In this document: positions 20,857 to 33,503 of the stretch, one piece after another
Layout: every line of letters starts with the position of its first letter
Position numbering within the stretch: position 1 is the first letter of the stretch
DNA from: Auanema rhodensis
Taxonomy: Eukaryota > Nematoda > Chromadorea > Rhabditida > Rhabditidae
Assembly (NCBI GenBank): GCA_964057225.1
Contig: OZ059900.1
Coordinates: forward strand, 14,337,638-14,401,637
Length of the DNA stretch: 64,000 nt
Direction: 5' to 3'
Program-made: the position numbers and the translations under genes
Notes under the pieces: generated by a model
The model's database searches: none
Told to the model about the DNA's origin: nothing
What the model saw: the letters and a program-made list of their open reading frames with translations, nothing else

Positions 20857-21223
20857 TTGAATTTGCACTTAGAAACTTTCATTAAGAGTGTGAGTTTGAA
20901 ATATAGTAGAAAAATGAAACACTGTCTCTAACATATATTGATTTATGGCCTACTTTACTCAAAGAGCTAATTGAAGTTTGGTGTTAAAATGAACAATTGA
21001 TTAACGCTGACGTTCCGTTTTTTTTCATTGTAATTGAGATAGAATACTTAAATTAAATGGAAATGTTTAACAATTTAGAAAAAAAACACAAGCTCAAATC
21101 ACTTTTGAAAAAACAGAAAGTTTAAAATAACCTTTTTTCTAATAATTATCTTTTTAATTCGACTTTTGGAAGAGAACAAAAATAGCATAACATTCAATAA
21201 CGATGAATCAGAACAAAAACATT

Positions 21224-21295
21224 CTCCCCGGCCGGGAATTGAACCCGGGTCTCGCATGTGACAGACGCGGATACTCACCACTATACTACCGAGGA
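21224..21295 (-). tRNA. tRNA-Asp(GUC) copy 29, consensus
   Basis: Consensus body; T5 stop 21215-21219. Confidence 0.93.
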
Positions 21296-21661
21296 TTGAG
21301 TTTGCACTTAGAAACTTTCATTAAGAGTGTGAGTTTGAATTATAGTAGAAAAATGAAACACTGTCTCTAACATATCTTGATTTATGGCCTACTTTACTCA
21401 AAGAGCTAATTGAAGTTTGGTGTTAAAATGAACAATTGATTAAAGCTGACGTTCCGTTTTTTTTCATCGTAATTGAGATAGAACATTTAAATTAAATAGA
21501 AATGTTTGAAAATTTAGAAAAAAACACAAGCTCAAATCACTTTTGAAAAAACAGAAAGTTTAAAACAACCTTTTTTCTAATAATTATCGTTTTTATCCGA
21601 CTTTTTGAAGAAAACAAAAATAGCATAACATTCAATAACGATGAATCAGAACAAAAACATT

Positions 21662-21733
21662 CTCCCCGGCCGGGAATTGAACCCGGGTCTCGCATGTGAC
21701 AGACGCGGATACTCACCACTATACTACCGAGGA
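21662..21733 (-). tRNA. tRNA-Asp(GUC) copy 30, consensus
   Basis: Consensus body; T5 stop 21653-21657. Confidence 0.93.
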
Positions 21734-22100
21734 TTGAATGTGCACTTAGAAACTTTCATTGAGAGTGTGAGTTTGAATTAAAGTAGAAAAATGAAACACT
21801 GTCTCTAAGATATCTTGATTTATGGCCTACTTTACTCAAAGAGCTAATTGAAGTTTGGTGTTAGAATGAACAATTGATTAACGCTGACGTTTCAATTTTT
21901 TTCATCGTAGTTGAGATAGAACATTTAAATTAAATGGAAATGTTTAACAATTTAGAAAAAAAACACAAGCTCAAATCACTTTTGAAAAAGCAGAAAGTTT
22001 AAAATAACCTTTTTTCTAATAATTATCTTTTTAATTCGACTTTTGGAAGAAAACAAAAATAGCATAACATTCAATAACGATGAATCAGAACAAAAACATT

Positions 22101-22172
22101 CTCCCCGGCCGGGAATTGAACCCGGGTCTCGCATGTGACAGACGCGGATACTCACCACTATACTACCGATTA
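22101..22172 (-). tRNA. tRNA-Asp copy 31, C2A+C3A
   Basis: Two acceptor mismatches shared with copy 28, three monomers away, but box B is intact. Confidence 0.76.
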
Positions 22173-22539
22173 TTGAATTTGCACTTAGAAACTTTCATTA
22201 AGAGTGTGAGTTTGAAATATAGTAGAAAAATGAAACACTGTCTCTAACATATATTGATTTATGGCCTACTTTACTCAAAGAGCTAATTGAAGTTTGGTGT
22301 TAAAATGAACAATTGATTAACGCTGACGTTCCGTTTTTTTTCATTGTAATTGAGATAGAATACTTAAATTAAATGGAAATGTTTAACAATTTAGAAAAAA
22401 AACACAAGCTCAAATCACTTTTGAAAAAACAGAAAGTTTAAAATAACCTTTTTTCTAATAATTATCTTTTTAATTCGACTTTTGGAAGAGAACAAAAATA
22501 GCATAACATTCAATAACGATGAATCAGAACAAAAACATT

Positions 22540-22611
22540 CTCCCCGGCCGGGAATTGAACCCGGGTCTCGCATGTGACAGACGCGGATACTCACCACTAT
22601 ACTACCGAGGA
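22540..22611 (-). tRNA. tRNA-Asp(GUC) copy 32, consensus
   Basis: Consensus body; T5 stop 22531-22535. Confidence 0.93.
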
Positions 22612-22977
22612 TTGAGTTTGCACTTAGAAACTTTCATTAAGAGTGTGAGTTTGAATTATAGTAGAAAAATGAAACACTGTCTCTAACATATCTTGATTTA
22701 TGGCCTACTTTACTCAAAGAGCTAATTGAAGTTTGGTGTTAAAATGAACAATTGATTAACGCTGACGTTCCGTTTTTTTTCATCGTAATTGAGATAGAAC
22801 ATTCAAATTAAATAGAAATGTTTGAAAATTTAGAAAAAAACACAAGCTCAAATCACTTTTGAAAAAACAGAAAGTTTAAAACAACCTTTTTTCTAATAAT
22901 TATCGTTTTTATCCGACTTTTTGAAGAAAACAAAAATAGCATAACATTCAATAACGATGAATCAGAACAAAAACGTT

Positions 22978-23049
22978 CTCCCCGGCCGGGAATTGAACCC
23001 GGGTCTCGCATGTGACAGACGCGGATACTCACCACTATACTACCGAGGA
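22978..23049 (-). tRNA. tRNA-Asp(GUC) copy 33, consensus
   Basis: Consensus body; the 4-nt gap before the T5 stop has one substitution (AACG). Confidence 0.93.
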
Positions 23050-23415
23050 TTGAGTTTGCACTTAGAAACTTTCATTAAGAGTGTGAGTTTGAATTATAGT
23101 AGAAAAATGAAACACTGTCTCTAACATATCTTGATTTATGGCCTACTTTACTCAAAGAGCTAATTGAAGTTTGGTGTTAAAATGAACAATTGATTAAAGC
23201 TGACGTTCCGTTTTTTTTCATCGTAATTGAGATAGAACATTTAAATTAAATAGAAATGTTTGAAAATTTAGAAAAAAACACAAGCTCAAATCACTTTTGA
23301 AAAAACAGAAAGTTTAAAACAACCTTTTTTCTAATAATTATCGTTTTTATCCGACTTTTTGAAGAAAACAAAAATAGCATAACATTCAATAACGATGAAT
23401 CAGAACAAAAACATT

Positions 23416-23487
23416 CTCCCCGGCCGGGAATTGAACCCGGGTCTCGCATGTGACAGACGCGGATACTCACCACTATACTACCGAGGA
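23416..23487 (-). tRNA. tRNA-Asp(GUC) copy 34, consensus
   Basis: Consensus body; T5 stop 23407-23411. Confidence 0.93.
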
Positions 23488-23854
23488 TTGAATTTGCACT
23501 TAGAAACTTTCATTGAGAGTGTGAGTTTGAATTAAAGTAGAAAAATGAAACACTGTCTCTAAGATATCTTGATTTATGGCCTACTTTACTCAAAGAGCTA
23601 ATTGAAGTTTGGTGTTAGAATGAACAATTGATTAACGCTGACGTTTCAATTTTTTTCATCGTAGTTGAGATAGAACATTTAAATTAAATGGAAATGTTTA
23701 ACAATTTAGAAAAAAAACACAAGCTCAAATCACTTTTGAAAAAGCAGAAAGTTTAAAATAACCTTTTTTCTAATAATTATCTTTTTAATTCGACTTTTGG
23801 AAGAAAACAAAAATAGCATAACATTCAATAACGATGAATCAGAACAAAAACATT

Positions 23855-23926
23855 CTCCCCGGCCGGGAATTGAACCCGGGTCTCGCATGTGACAGACGCG
23901 GATACTCACCACTATACTACCGAGGA
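23855..23926 (-). tRNA. tRNA-Asp(GUC) copy 35, consensus
   Basis: Consensus body; T5 stop 23846-23850. Confidence 0.93.
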
Positions 23927-24292
23927 TTGAATTTGCACTTAGAAACTTTCATTAAGAGTGTGAGTTTGAAATATAGTAGAAAAATGAAACACTGTCTCTA
24001 ACATATATTGATTTATGGCCTACTTTACTCAAAGAGCTAATTGAAGTTTGGTGTTAAAATGAACAATTGATTAACGCTGACGTTCCTTTTTTTTCATTGT
24101 AATTGAGATAGAATACTTAAATTAAATGGAAATGTTTAACAATTTAGAAAAAAAACACAAGCTCAAATCACTTTTGAAAAAGCAGAAAGTTTAAAATAAC
24201 CTTTTTTCTAATAATTATCTTTTTAATTCGACTTTTGGAAGAAAACAAAAATAGCATAACATTCAATAACGATGAATCAGAACAAAAACATT

Positions 24293-24364
24293 CTCCCCGG
24301 CCGGGAATTGAACCCGGGTCTCGCATGTGACAGACGCGGATACTCACCACTATACTACCGAGGA
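24293..24364 (-). tRNA. tRNA-Asp(GUC) copy 36, consensus
   Basis: Consensus body; T5 stop 24284-24288. Confidence 0.93.
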
Positions 24365-24730
24365 TTGAGTTTGCACTTAGAAACTTTCATTAAGAGTGTG
24401 AGTTTGAATTATAGTAGAAAAATGAAACACTGTCTCTAACATATCTTGATTTATGGCCTATTTTACTCAAAGAGCTAATTGAAGTTTGGTGTTAAAATGA
24501 ACAACTGATTAAAGCTGACGTTCCGTTTTTTTTCATCGTAATTGAGATAGAACATTTAAATTAAATAGAAATGTTTAAAAATTTAGAAAAAAACACAAGC
24601 TCAAATCACTTTTGAAAAAACAGAAAGTTTAAAACAACCTTTTTTCTAATAATTATCGTTTTTATCCGACTTTTTGAAGAAAACAAAAATAGCATAACAT
24701 TCAATAACGATGAATCAGAACAAAAACATT

Positions 24731-24802
24731 CTCCCCGGCCGGGAATTGAACCCGGGTCTCGCATGTGACAGACGCGGATACTCACCACTATACTACCGAG
24801 GA
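24731..24802 (-). tRNA. tRNA-Asp(GUC) copy 37, consensus
   Basis: Consensus body; T5 stop 24722-24726. Its 5' flank begins the TTTCGTTAAG marker run. Confidence 0.93.
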
Positions 24803-25169
24803 TTGAATTTGCACTTAGAAACTTTCGTTAAGAGTGTGAGTTTGAATTATAGTAGAAAAATGAAACACTGTCTCTAACATATCTTGATTCATGGCCTACT
24901 TTACTCAAAGAGCTAATTGAAGTTTGGTGTTAAAATGAACAATTGATTAACGCTGAGGTTCCGTTTTTTTTCATCGTAATTGAGATAGAACATTTAAATT
25001 AAATGGAAATGTTTAAAAATTTAGAAAAAAAACACAAGCTCAAATCACTTTTGAAAAAACAGAAAGTTTAAAACAACCTTTTTTCTAATAATTATCTTTT
25101 TTATCCGACTTTTGGAAGAAAACAAAAATAGCATAACATTCAATAACGATGAATCAGAACAAAAACATT

Positions 25170-25241
25170 CTCCCCGGCCGGGAATTGAACCCGGGTCTCG
25201 CATGTGACAGACGCGGATACTCACCACTATACTACCGAGGA
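25170..25241 (-). tRNA. tRNA-Asp(GUC) copy 38, consensus
   Basis: Consensus body; T5 stop 25161-25165. Confidence 0.93.
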
Positions 25242-25608
25242 TTGAATTTGCACTTAGAAACTTTCGTTAAGAGTGTGAGTTTGAATTATAGTAGAAAAAT
25301 GAAACACTGTCTCTAACATATCTTGATTCATGGCCTACTTTACTCAAAGAGCTAATTGAAGTTTGGTGTTAAAATGAACAATTGATTAACGCTGAGGTTC
25401 CGTTTTTTTTCATCGTAATTGAGATAGAACATTTAAATTAAATGGAAATGTTTAAAAATTTAGAAAAAAAACACAAGCTCAAATCACTTTTGAAAAAACA
25501 GAAAGTTTAAAACAACCTTTTTTCTAAAAATTATCTTTTTTATCCGACTTTTGGAAGAAAACAAAAATAGCATAACATTCAATAACGATGAATCAGAACA
25601 AAAACATT

Positions 25609-25680
25609 CTCCCCGGCCGGGAATTGAACCCGGGTCTCGCATGTGACAGACGCGGATACTCACCACTATACTACCGAGGA
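25609..25680 (-). tRNA. tRNA-Asp(GUC) copy 39, consensus
   Basis: First half of an 878-bp dimer repeated at copies 41-42; spacer has CTAAAAATTATC. Confidence 0.93.
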
Positions 25681-26047
25681 TTGAATTTGCACTTAGAAAC
25701 TTTCGTTAAGAGTGTGAGTTTGAATTATAGTAGAAAAATGAAACACTGTCTCTAACATATCTTGATTCATGGCCTACTTTACTCAAAGAGCTAATTGAAG
25801 TTTGGTGTTAAAATGAACAATTGATTAACGCTGAGGTTCCGTTTTTTTTCATCGTAATTGAGATAGAACATTTAAATTAAATGGAAATGTTTAAAAATTT
25901 AGAAAAAAAACACAAGCTCAAATCACTTTTGAAAAAACAGAAAGTTTAAAACAACCTTTTTTCTAATAATTATCTTTTTAATTCGACTTTTGGAAGGAAA
26001 CAAAATAAGCATAACATTCAATAACGATGAATCAGAACAAAAACATT

Positions 26048-26119
26048 CTCCCCGGCCGGGAATTGAACCCGGGTCTCGCATGTGACAGACGCGGATACTC
26101 ACCACTATACTACCGAGGA
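26048..26119 (-). tRNA. tRNA-Asp(GUC) copy 40, consensus
   Basis: Second half of the dimer; spacer CAAAATAAGC shortens the backup terminator to T4. Confidence 0.93.
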
Positions 26120-26486
26120 TTGAATTTGCACTTAGAAACTTTCGTTAAGAGTGTGAGTTTGAATTATAGTAGAAAAATGAAACACTGTCTCTAACATATC
26201 TTGATTCATGGCCTACTTTACTCAAAGAGCTAATTGAAGTTTGGTGTTAAAATGAACAATTGATTAACGCTGAGGTTCCGTTTTTTTTCATCGTAATTGA
26301 GATAGAACATTTAAATTAAATGGAAATGTTTAAAAATTTAGAAAAAAAACACAAGCTCAAATCACTTTTGAAAAAACAGAAAGTTTAAAACAACCTTTTT
26401 TCTAAAAATTATCTTTTTTATCCGACTTTTGGAAGAAAACAAAAATAGCATAACATTCAATAACGATGAATCAGAACAAAAACATT

Positions 26487-26558
26487 CTCCCCGGCCGGGA
26501 ATTGAACCCGGGTCTCGCATGTGACAGACGCGGATACTCACCACTATACTACCGAGGA
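26487..26558 (-). tRNA. tRNA-Asp(GUC) copy 41, consensus
   Basis: Repeat of copy 39 with the same spacer marker. Confidence 0.93.
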
Positions 26559-26925
26559 TTGAATTTGCACTTAGAAACTTTCGTTAAGAGTGTGAGTTTG
26601 AATTATAGTAGAAAAATGAAACACTGTCTCTAACATATCTTGATTCATGGCCTACTTTACTCAAAGAGCTAATTGAAGTTTGGTGTTAAAATGAACAATT
26701 GATTAACGCTGAGGTTCCGTTTTTTTTCATCGTAATTGAGATAGAACATTTAAATTAAATGGAAATGTTTAAAAATTTAGAAAAAAAACACAAGCTCAAA
26801 TCACTTTTGAAAAAACAGAAAGTTTAAAACAACCTTTTTTCTAATAATTATCTTTTTAATTCGACTTTTGGAAGGAAACAAAATAAGCATAACATTCAAT
26901 AACGATGAATCAGAACAAAAACATT

Positions 26926-26997
26926 CTCCCCGGCCGGGAATTGAACCCGGGTCTCGCATGTGACAGACGCGGATACTCACCACTATACTACCGAGGA
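26926..26997 (-). tRNA. tRNA-Asp(GUC) copy 42, consensus
   Basis: Repeat of copy 40 with the same spacer marker. Confidence 0.93.
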
Positions 26998-27363
26998 TTG
27001 AATTTGCACTTAGAAACTTTCATTAAGAGTGTGAGTTTGAAATATAGTAGAAAAATGAAACACTGTCTCTAACATATATTAATTTATGGCCTACTTTACT
27101 CAAAGAGCTAATTGAAGTTTGGTGTTAAAATGAACAATTGATTAACGCTGACGTTCCGTTTTTTTTCATCGTAATTAAGATAGAACATTTAAATTAAATA
27201 GAAATGTTTAAAAATTTAGAAAAAAACACAAGCTCAAATCACTTTTGAAAAAACAGAAAGTTTAAAACAACCTTTTTTCTAATAATTATCTTTTTTATCC
27301 GACTTTTGGAAGAAAACAAAAATAGCATAACATTCAATAACGATGAATCAGAACAAAAACATT

Positions 27364-27435
27364 CTCCCCGGCCGGGAATTGAACCCGGGTCTCGCATGTG
27401 ACAGACGCGGATACTCACCACTATACTACCGAGGA
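27364..27435 (-). tRNA. tRNA-Asp(GUC) copy 43, consensus
   Basis: Consensus body; T5 stop 27355-27359. Confidence 0.93.
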
Positions 27436-27800
27436 TTGAATTTGCACTTAGAAACTTTCGTTAAGAGTGTGAGTTTGAATTATAGTAGAAAAATGAAACA
27501 CTGTCTCTAACATATCTTGATTCATGGCCTACTTTACTCAAAGAGCTAATTGAAGTTTGGTGTTAAAATGAACAATTGATTAACGCTGACGTTCCATTTT
27601 TTTTATCGTAATTGAGATAGAATACTTAAATTAAATGGAAATGTTTGAAAATTTAGAAAATATCACAAACTCAAATCACTTTTGAAAAAACAGAAAGTTT
27701 AAAACAACCTTTTTTCTAATAATTATCTCTTTTATCCGACTTTTGGAAAAAAACAAAAATAGCATAACATTCAATAACGATGAATCAGAACAAAAACATT

Positions 27801-27872
27801 CTCCCCGGCCGGGAATTGAACCCGGGTCTCGCATGTGACAGACGCGGATACTCACCACTATACTACCGAGGA
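27801..27872 (-). tRNA. tRNA-Asp(GUC) copy 44, consensus
   Basis: Monomer corresponds to that of copy 3 in the left segment. T5 stop 27792-27796. Confidence 0.93.
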
Positions 27873-28238
27873 TTGAATTTGCACTTAGAAACTTTCATTA
27901 AGAGTGTGAGTTTGAATTATAGTAGAAAAATGAAACACTGTCTCTAACATATCTTGATTCATGGCCTACTTTACTCAAAGAGCTAATTGAAGTTTGGTGT
28001 TAAAATGAACAATTGATTAACGCTGACGTTCCATTTTTTTTCATCGTAATTGAGATAGAATACTTAAATTAAATGGAAATGTTTGAAAATTTAGAAAATA
28101 TCACAAACTCAAATCACTTTTGATAAAATAGAAAGTTTAAAACAACCTTTTTTCTAATAATTATCTTTTTTATCCGACTTTTGGAAGAAAACAAAAATAG
28201 CATAACATTCAATAACGATGAATCAGAACAAAAACATT

Positions 28239-28310
28239 CTCCCCGGCCGGGAATTGAACCCGGGTCTCGCATGTGACAGACGCGGATACTCACCACTATA
28301 CTACCGAAGA
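28239..28310 (-). tRNA. tRNA-Asp(GUC) copy 45, C3U
   Basis: Spacer TTTGATAAAA links it to copy 4. T5 stop 28230-28234. Confidence 0.87.
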
Positions 28311-28677
28311 ATTAATTTGCACTTAGAAACTTTCATTAAGAGTGTGAGTTTGAAATATAGTAGAAAAATGAAACACTGTCTCTAACATATCTTGATTTAT
28401 GGCCTACTTTACTCAAAGAGCTAATTGAAGTTTGTTGTTACAATGAACAATTGATTAACGCTGACGTTTCAATTTTTTTCATCGTAATTAAGATAGAACA
28501 TTTAAATTAAATAGAAATGTTTGAAAATTTAAAAAAAAATCACAAGCTCAAATCACTTTTGAAAAAGCAGAAAGTTTAAAACAATCTTTTTTCTAATAAT
28601 TATCGTCTTTATCCGACTTTTTGAAGAAAACAAAAATAGCATAACATTCAATAACGATGAATCAGAACAAAAACATT

Positions 28678-28749
28678 CTCCCCGGCCGGGAATTGAACCC
28701 GGGTCTCGCATGTGACAGTCGCGGATACTCACGACTAAACTACCGAGGA
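28678..28749 (-). tRNA. tRNA-Asp copy 46, A12U+G18C+U31A, probable pseudogene
   Basis: Adds a D-stem mismatch (12-23 U-U) to the G18C+U31A pair. Confidence 0.72.
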
Positions 28750-29116
28750 TTGAATTTGCACTTAGAAACTTTCATTAAGAGTGTGAGTTTGAATTAAAGT
28801 AGAAAAGTGAAACACTGTCTCTAACATATCTTGATTTATGGCCTACTTTACTCAAAGAGCTAATTGAAGTTTGGTGTTAGAATGAACAATTGATTAACGC
28901 TGACGTTTCAATTTTTTTCATCGTAATTGAGATAGAACATTTAAATTAAATGGAAATGTTTAACAATTTAGAAAAAAAACACAAGCTCAAATCACTTTTG
29001 AAAAAACAGAAAGTTTAAAACAACCTTTTTTCTAATAATTATCTTTTTTATCCGACTTTTGGAAAAAAACAAAAATAGCATAACATTCAATAACGATGAA
29101 TCAGAACAAAAACATT

Positions 29117-29188
29117 CTCCAAGGCCGGGAATTGAACCCGGGTCTCGCATGTGACAGTCGCGGATACTCACGACTATACTACCGAGGA
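29117..29188 (-). tRNA. tRNA-Asp copy 47, G68U+G69U+G18C+U31A, probable pseudogene
   Basis: Combines two linked sets that elsewhere are separate: a likely recombinant. Confidence 0.7.
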
Positions 29189-29555
29189 TTGAATTTGCAC
29201 TTAGAAACTTTCATTAAGAGTGTGAGTTTGAATTAAAGTAGAAAAATGAGACACTGTCTCTAACATATCTTGATTTATGGCCTACTTTACTCAAAGAGCT
29301 AATTGAAGTTTGGTGTTAGAATGAACAATTGATTAATGCTGACGTTTCAATTTTTTTCATCGTAATTGAGATAGAACATTTAAATTAAATGGAAATGTTT
29401 GAAAATTTAAAAAAAAATCACAAGCTCAAATCACTTTTGAAAAAGCAGAAAGTTTAAAATAACCTTTTTTCTAATAATTATCTTTTTAATTCGACTTTTG
29501 GAAGAAAACAAAATAAGCATAACATTCAATAACGATGAATCAGAACAAAAACATT

Positions 29556-29627
29556 CTCCTTGGCCGGGAATTGAACCCGGGTCTCGCATGTGACAGTCGC
29601 GGATACTCACGACTATACTACCGAGGA
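29556..29627 (-). tRNA. tRNA-Asp copy 48, G68A+G69A+G18C+U31A, probable pseudogene
   Basis: Acceptor 5-68 is C-A while 4-69 becomes a U-A pair; the only copy with AA here. Confidence 0.7.
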
Positions 29628-29994
29628 TTGAATTTGCACTTAGAAACTTTCATTAAGAGTGTGAGTTTGAAATATAGTAGAAAAATGAAACACTGTCTCT
29701 AACATATATTGATTTATGGCCTACTTTACTCAAAGAGCTAATTGAAGTTTGGTGTTAAAATGAACAATTGATTAACGCTGACGTTCCGTTTTTTTTCATC
29801 GTAATTAAGATAGAACACTTAAATTAAATGGAAATGTTTAACAATTTAGAAAAAAAACACAAGCTCAAATCATTTTTGAAAAAACAGAAAGTTTAAAACA
29901 ACCTTTTCTCTAATAATTATCTTTTTTATCCGACTTTTGGAAAGAAACAAAAATAGCATAACATTCAATAACGATGAATCAGAAAAAAAACATT

Positions 29995-30066
29995 CTCCCC
30001 GGCCGGGAATTAAACCCGGGTCTCGCATGTGACAGACGCGGATACTCACCACTATACTACCGAGGA
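29995..30066 (-). tRNA. tRNA-Asp copy 49, C56U, T8 stop
   Basis: Invariant C56 of box B is U. Shares the T8 terminator with copy 9. Confidence 0.77.
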
Positions 30067-30432
30067 TTGAATTTGCACTTAGAAACTTTCATTAAGAGTG
30101 TGAGTTTGAATTATAGTAGAAAAATGAAACACTGTCTCTAACATATCTTGATTTATGGCCTACTTTACTCAAAGAGCTAATTGAAGTTTGGTGTTAAAAT
30201 GAACAATTGATTAACGCTGACGTTCCATTTTTTTTCATCGTAATTGAGATAGAATACTTAAATTAAATGGAAATGTTTAAAAATTTAGAAAATATCACAA
30301 ACTCAAATCACTTTTGAGAAAACAGAAAGTTTAAAACAACCTTTTTTCTAATAATTATCTTTTTTATCCGACTTTTGGAAGAAAAGAAAAATAGCATAAC
30401 ATTCAATAACGATGAATCAGAACAAAAACATT

Positions 30433-30504
30433 CTCCAAGGCCGGGAATTGAACCCGGGTCTCGCATGTGACAGACGCTGATACTCACCACTATACTACCG
30501 AGGA
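30433..30504 (-). tRNA. tRNA-Asp copy 50, G68U+G69U+C27A, probably defective
   Basis: Partner of copy 10 by spacer marker. T5 stop 30424-30428. Confidence 0.75.
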
Positions 30505-30869
30505 TAGAATTTGCACTTAGAAACTTTCATTAAGAGTGTGAGTTTGAAATATAGTAGAAAAATGGAACACTGTCTCTAACATATATTAATTTATGGCCTA
30601 CTTTACTCAAAGAGCTAATTGAAGTTTGGTGTTAAAATGAAAAATTGATTAACGCTGACGTTCCATTTTTTTTATCGTAATTGAGATAGAATACTTAAAT
30701 TAAATGGAAATGTTTGAAAATTTAGAAAATATCACAAACTCAAATCACTTTTGAAAAAACAGAAAGTTTTAAACAACCTTTTTTCTAATAATTATCTTTT
30801 TTATCCGACTTTTGGAAAAAAACAAAAATAGCACAACATTCAATAACGATGAATCAGAACAAAAACATT

Positions 30870-30941
30870 CTCCCCGGCCGGGAATTGAACCCGGGTCTCG
30901 CATGTGACAGTCGCGGATACTCACGACTAAACTACCGAGGA
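30870..30941 (-). tRNA. tRNA-Asp copy 51, A12U+G18C+U31A, probable pseudogene
   Basis: Same triple as copy 46. T5 stop 30861-30865. Confidence 0.72.
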
Positions 30942-31308
30942 TTGAATTTTCACTTAGAAACTTTCATTAAGAGTGTGAGTTTGAAATATAGTAGAAAAAT
31001 GAAACACTGTCTCTAACATATATTGATTTATGGCCTACTTTACTCAAAGAGCTAATTGAAGTTTGGTGTTAAAATGAACAATTGATTAACGCTGACGTTC
31101 CATTTTTTTTCATCGTTATTGAGATAGAATACTTAAATTAAATGGAAATGTTCAACAATTTAGAAAAAAAACACAAGCTCAAATCACTTTTGAAAAAGCA
31201 GAAAGTTTAAAACATCCTTTTTTCTAATAATTATCTTTTTTATCCGACTTTTGGAAAAAAACAAAAATAGCATAACATTCAATAACGATGAATCAGAACA
31301 AAAACATT

Positions 31309-31380
31309 CTCCCCGGCCGGGAATTGAACCCGGGTCTCGCATGTGACAGACGCGGATACTCACCACTATACTACCGAGGA
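31309..31380 (-). tRNA. tRNA-Asp(GUC) copy 52, consensus
   Basis: Consensus body; T5 stop 31300-31304. Confidence 0.93.
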
Positions 31381-31747
31381 TTGAATTTGCACTTAGAAAC
31401 TTTCATTGAGAGTGTGAGTTTGAATTAAAGTAGAAAAATGAAACACTGTCTCTAAGATATCTTGATTTATGGCCTACTTTACTCAAAGAGCTAATTGAAG
31501 TTTGGTGTTAGAATGAACAATTGATTAAAGCTGACGTTTCAATTTTTTTCATCGTAATTGAGATAGAACATTTAAATTAAATGGAAATGTTTAACAATTT
31601 AGAAAAAAAACACAAGCTGAAATCATTTTTGAAAAAACAGAAAGTTTAAAACAACCTTTTTTCTAATAATTATCTTTTTTATCCGACTTTTGGAAGAAAA
31701 CAAAAATAGCATAACATTCAATAACGATGAATCAGAACAAAAACATT

Positions 31748-31819
31748 CTCCCCGGCCGGGAATTGAACCCGGGTCTCGCATGTGACAGACGCGGATACTC
31801 ACCACTATACTACCGAAGA
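31748..31819 (-). tRNA. tRNA-Asp(GUC) copy 53, C3U
   Basis: 3-70 wobble; partner of copy 14 by flank marker. Confidence 0.87.
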
Positions 31820-32186
31820 TTTAATTTGCACTTAGAATTTTTCATTAAGAGTGTGAGTTTGAAATATAGTAGAAAAATGAAACACTGTCTCTAACATATC
31901 TTGATTTATGGCCTACTTTACTCAAAGAGCTAATTGAAGTTTGGTGTTACAATGAACAATTGATTAACGCTGACGTTTCAATTTTTTTCATCGTAATTAA
32001 GATAGAACATTTAAATTAAATGGAAATGTTTAACAATTTAGAAAAAAAACACAAGCTCAAATCACTTTTGAAAAAGCAGAAAGTTTAAAATAACCTTTTT
32101 TCTAATAATTATCTTTTTAATTCGACTTTTTGAAGAAAACAAAAATAGCATAACATTCAATAACGATGAATCAGAACAAAAACATT

Positions 32187-32258
32187 CTCCCCGGCCGGGA
32201 ATTGAACCCGGGTCTCGCATGTGACAGACGCGGATACTCACGACTATACTTCCGAGGA
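32187..32258 (-). tRNA. tRNA-Asp copy 54, U8A+G18C, probably defective
   Basis: Two box A and tertiary-core bases lost (U8-A14 and G18-U55). Confidence 0.73.
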
Positions 32259-32625
32259 TTGAATTTGCACTTAGAAACTTTCATTAAGAGTGTGAGTTTG
32301 AATTAAAGTAGAAAAATGAAACACTGTCTCTAACATATCTTGATTTATGGCCTACTTTACTCAAAGAGCTAATTGAAGTTTGGTGTTAGAATGAACAATT
32401 GATTAACGCTGACGTTTCAATTTTTTTCATCGTAATTGAGATAGAACATTTAAATTAAATGGAAATGTTTAACAATTTAGAAAAAAAACACAAGCTCAAA
32501 TCACTTTTGAAAAAACAGAAAGTTTAAAACAACCTTTTTTTTAATAATTATCTTTTTTATCCGACTTTTGGAAAAAAACAAAAATAGCATAACATTCAAT
32601 AACGATGAATCAGAACAAAAACATT

Positions 32626-32697
32626 CTCCAAGGCCGGGAATTGAACCCGGGTCTCGCATGTGACAGACGCTGATACTCACCACTATACTACCGAGGA
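32626..32697 (-). tRNA. tRNA-Asp copy 55, G68U+G69U+C27A, probably defective
   Basis: Second half of an 878-bp dimer with copy 54; repeated at copies 56-57. Confidence 0.75.
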
Positions 32698-33064
32698 TAG
32701 AATTTGCACTTAGAAACTTTCATTAAGAGTGTGAGTTTGAATTATAGTAGAAAAATGAAACACTGTCTCTAACATATCTTGATTTATGGCCTACTTTACT
32801 CAAAGAGCTAATTGAAGTTTGGTGTTAGAATGAACAATTGATTAATGCTGACGTTTCAATTTTTTTCATCGTAATTGAGATAGAACATTTAAATTAAATG
32901 GAAATGTTTGAAAATTTAAAAAAAAATCACAAGCTCAAATCACTTTTGAAAAAGCAGAAAGTTTAAAATAACCTTTTTTCTAATAATTATCGTCTTTATC
33001 CGACTTTTTGAAGAAAACAAAAATAGCATAACATTCAATAACGATGAATCAGAACAAAAACATT

Positions 33065-33136
33065 CTCCCCGGCCGGGAATTGAACCCGGGTCTCGCATGT
33101 GACAGACGCGGATACTCACGACTATACTTCCGAGGA
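33065..33136 (-). tRNA. tRNA-Asp copy 56, U8A+G18C, probably defective
   Basis: Repeat of copy 54. Confidence 0.73.
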
Positions 33137-33503
33137 TTGAATTTGCACTTAGAAACTTTCATTAAGAGTGTGAGTTTGAATTAAAGTAGAAAAATGAAAC
33201 ACTGTCTCTAACATATCTTGATTTATGGCCTACTTTACTCAAAGAGCTAATTGAAGTTTGGTGTTAGAATGAACAATTGATTAACGCTGACGTTTCAATT
33301 TTTTTCATCGTAATTGAGATAGAACATTTAAATTAAATGGAAATGTTTAACAATTTAGAAAAAAAACACAAGCTCAAATCACTTTTGAAAAAACAGAAAG
33401 TTTAAAACAACCTTTTTTTTAATAATTATCTTTTTTATCCGACTTTTGGAAAAAAACAAAAATAGCATAACATTCAATAACGATGAATCAGAACAAAAAC
33501 ATT

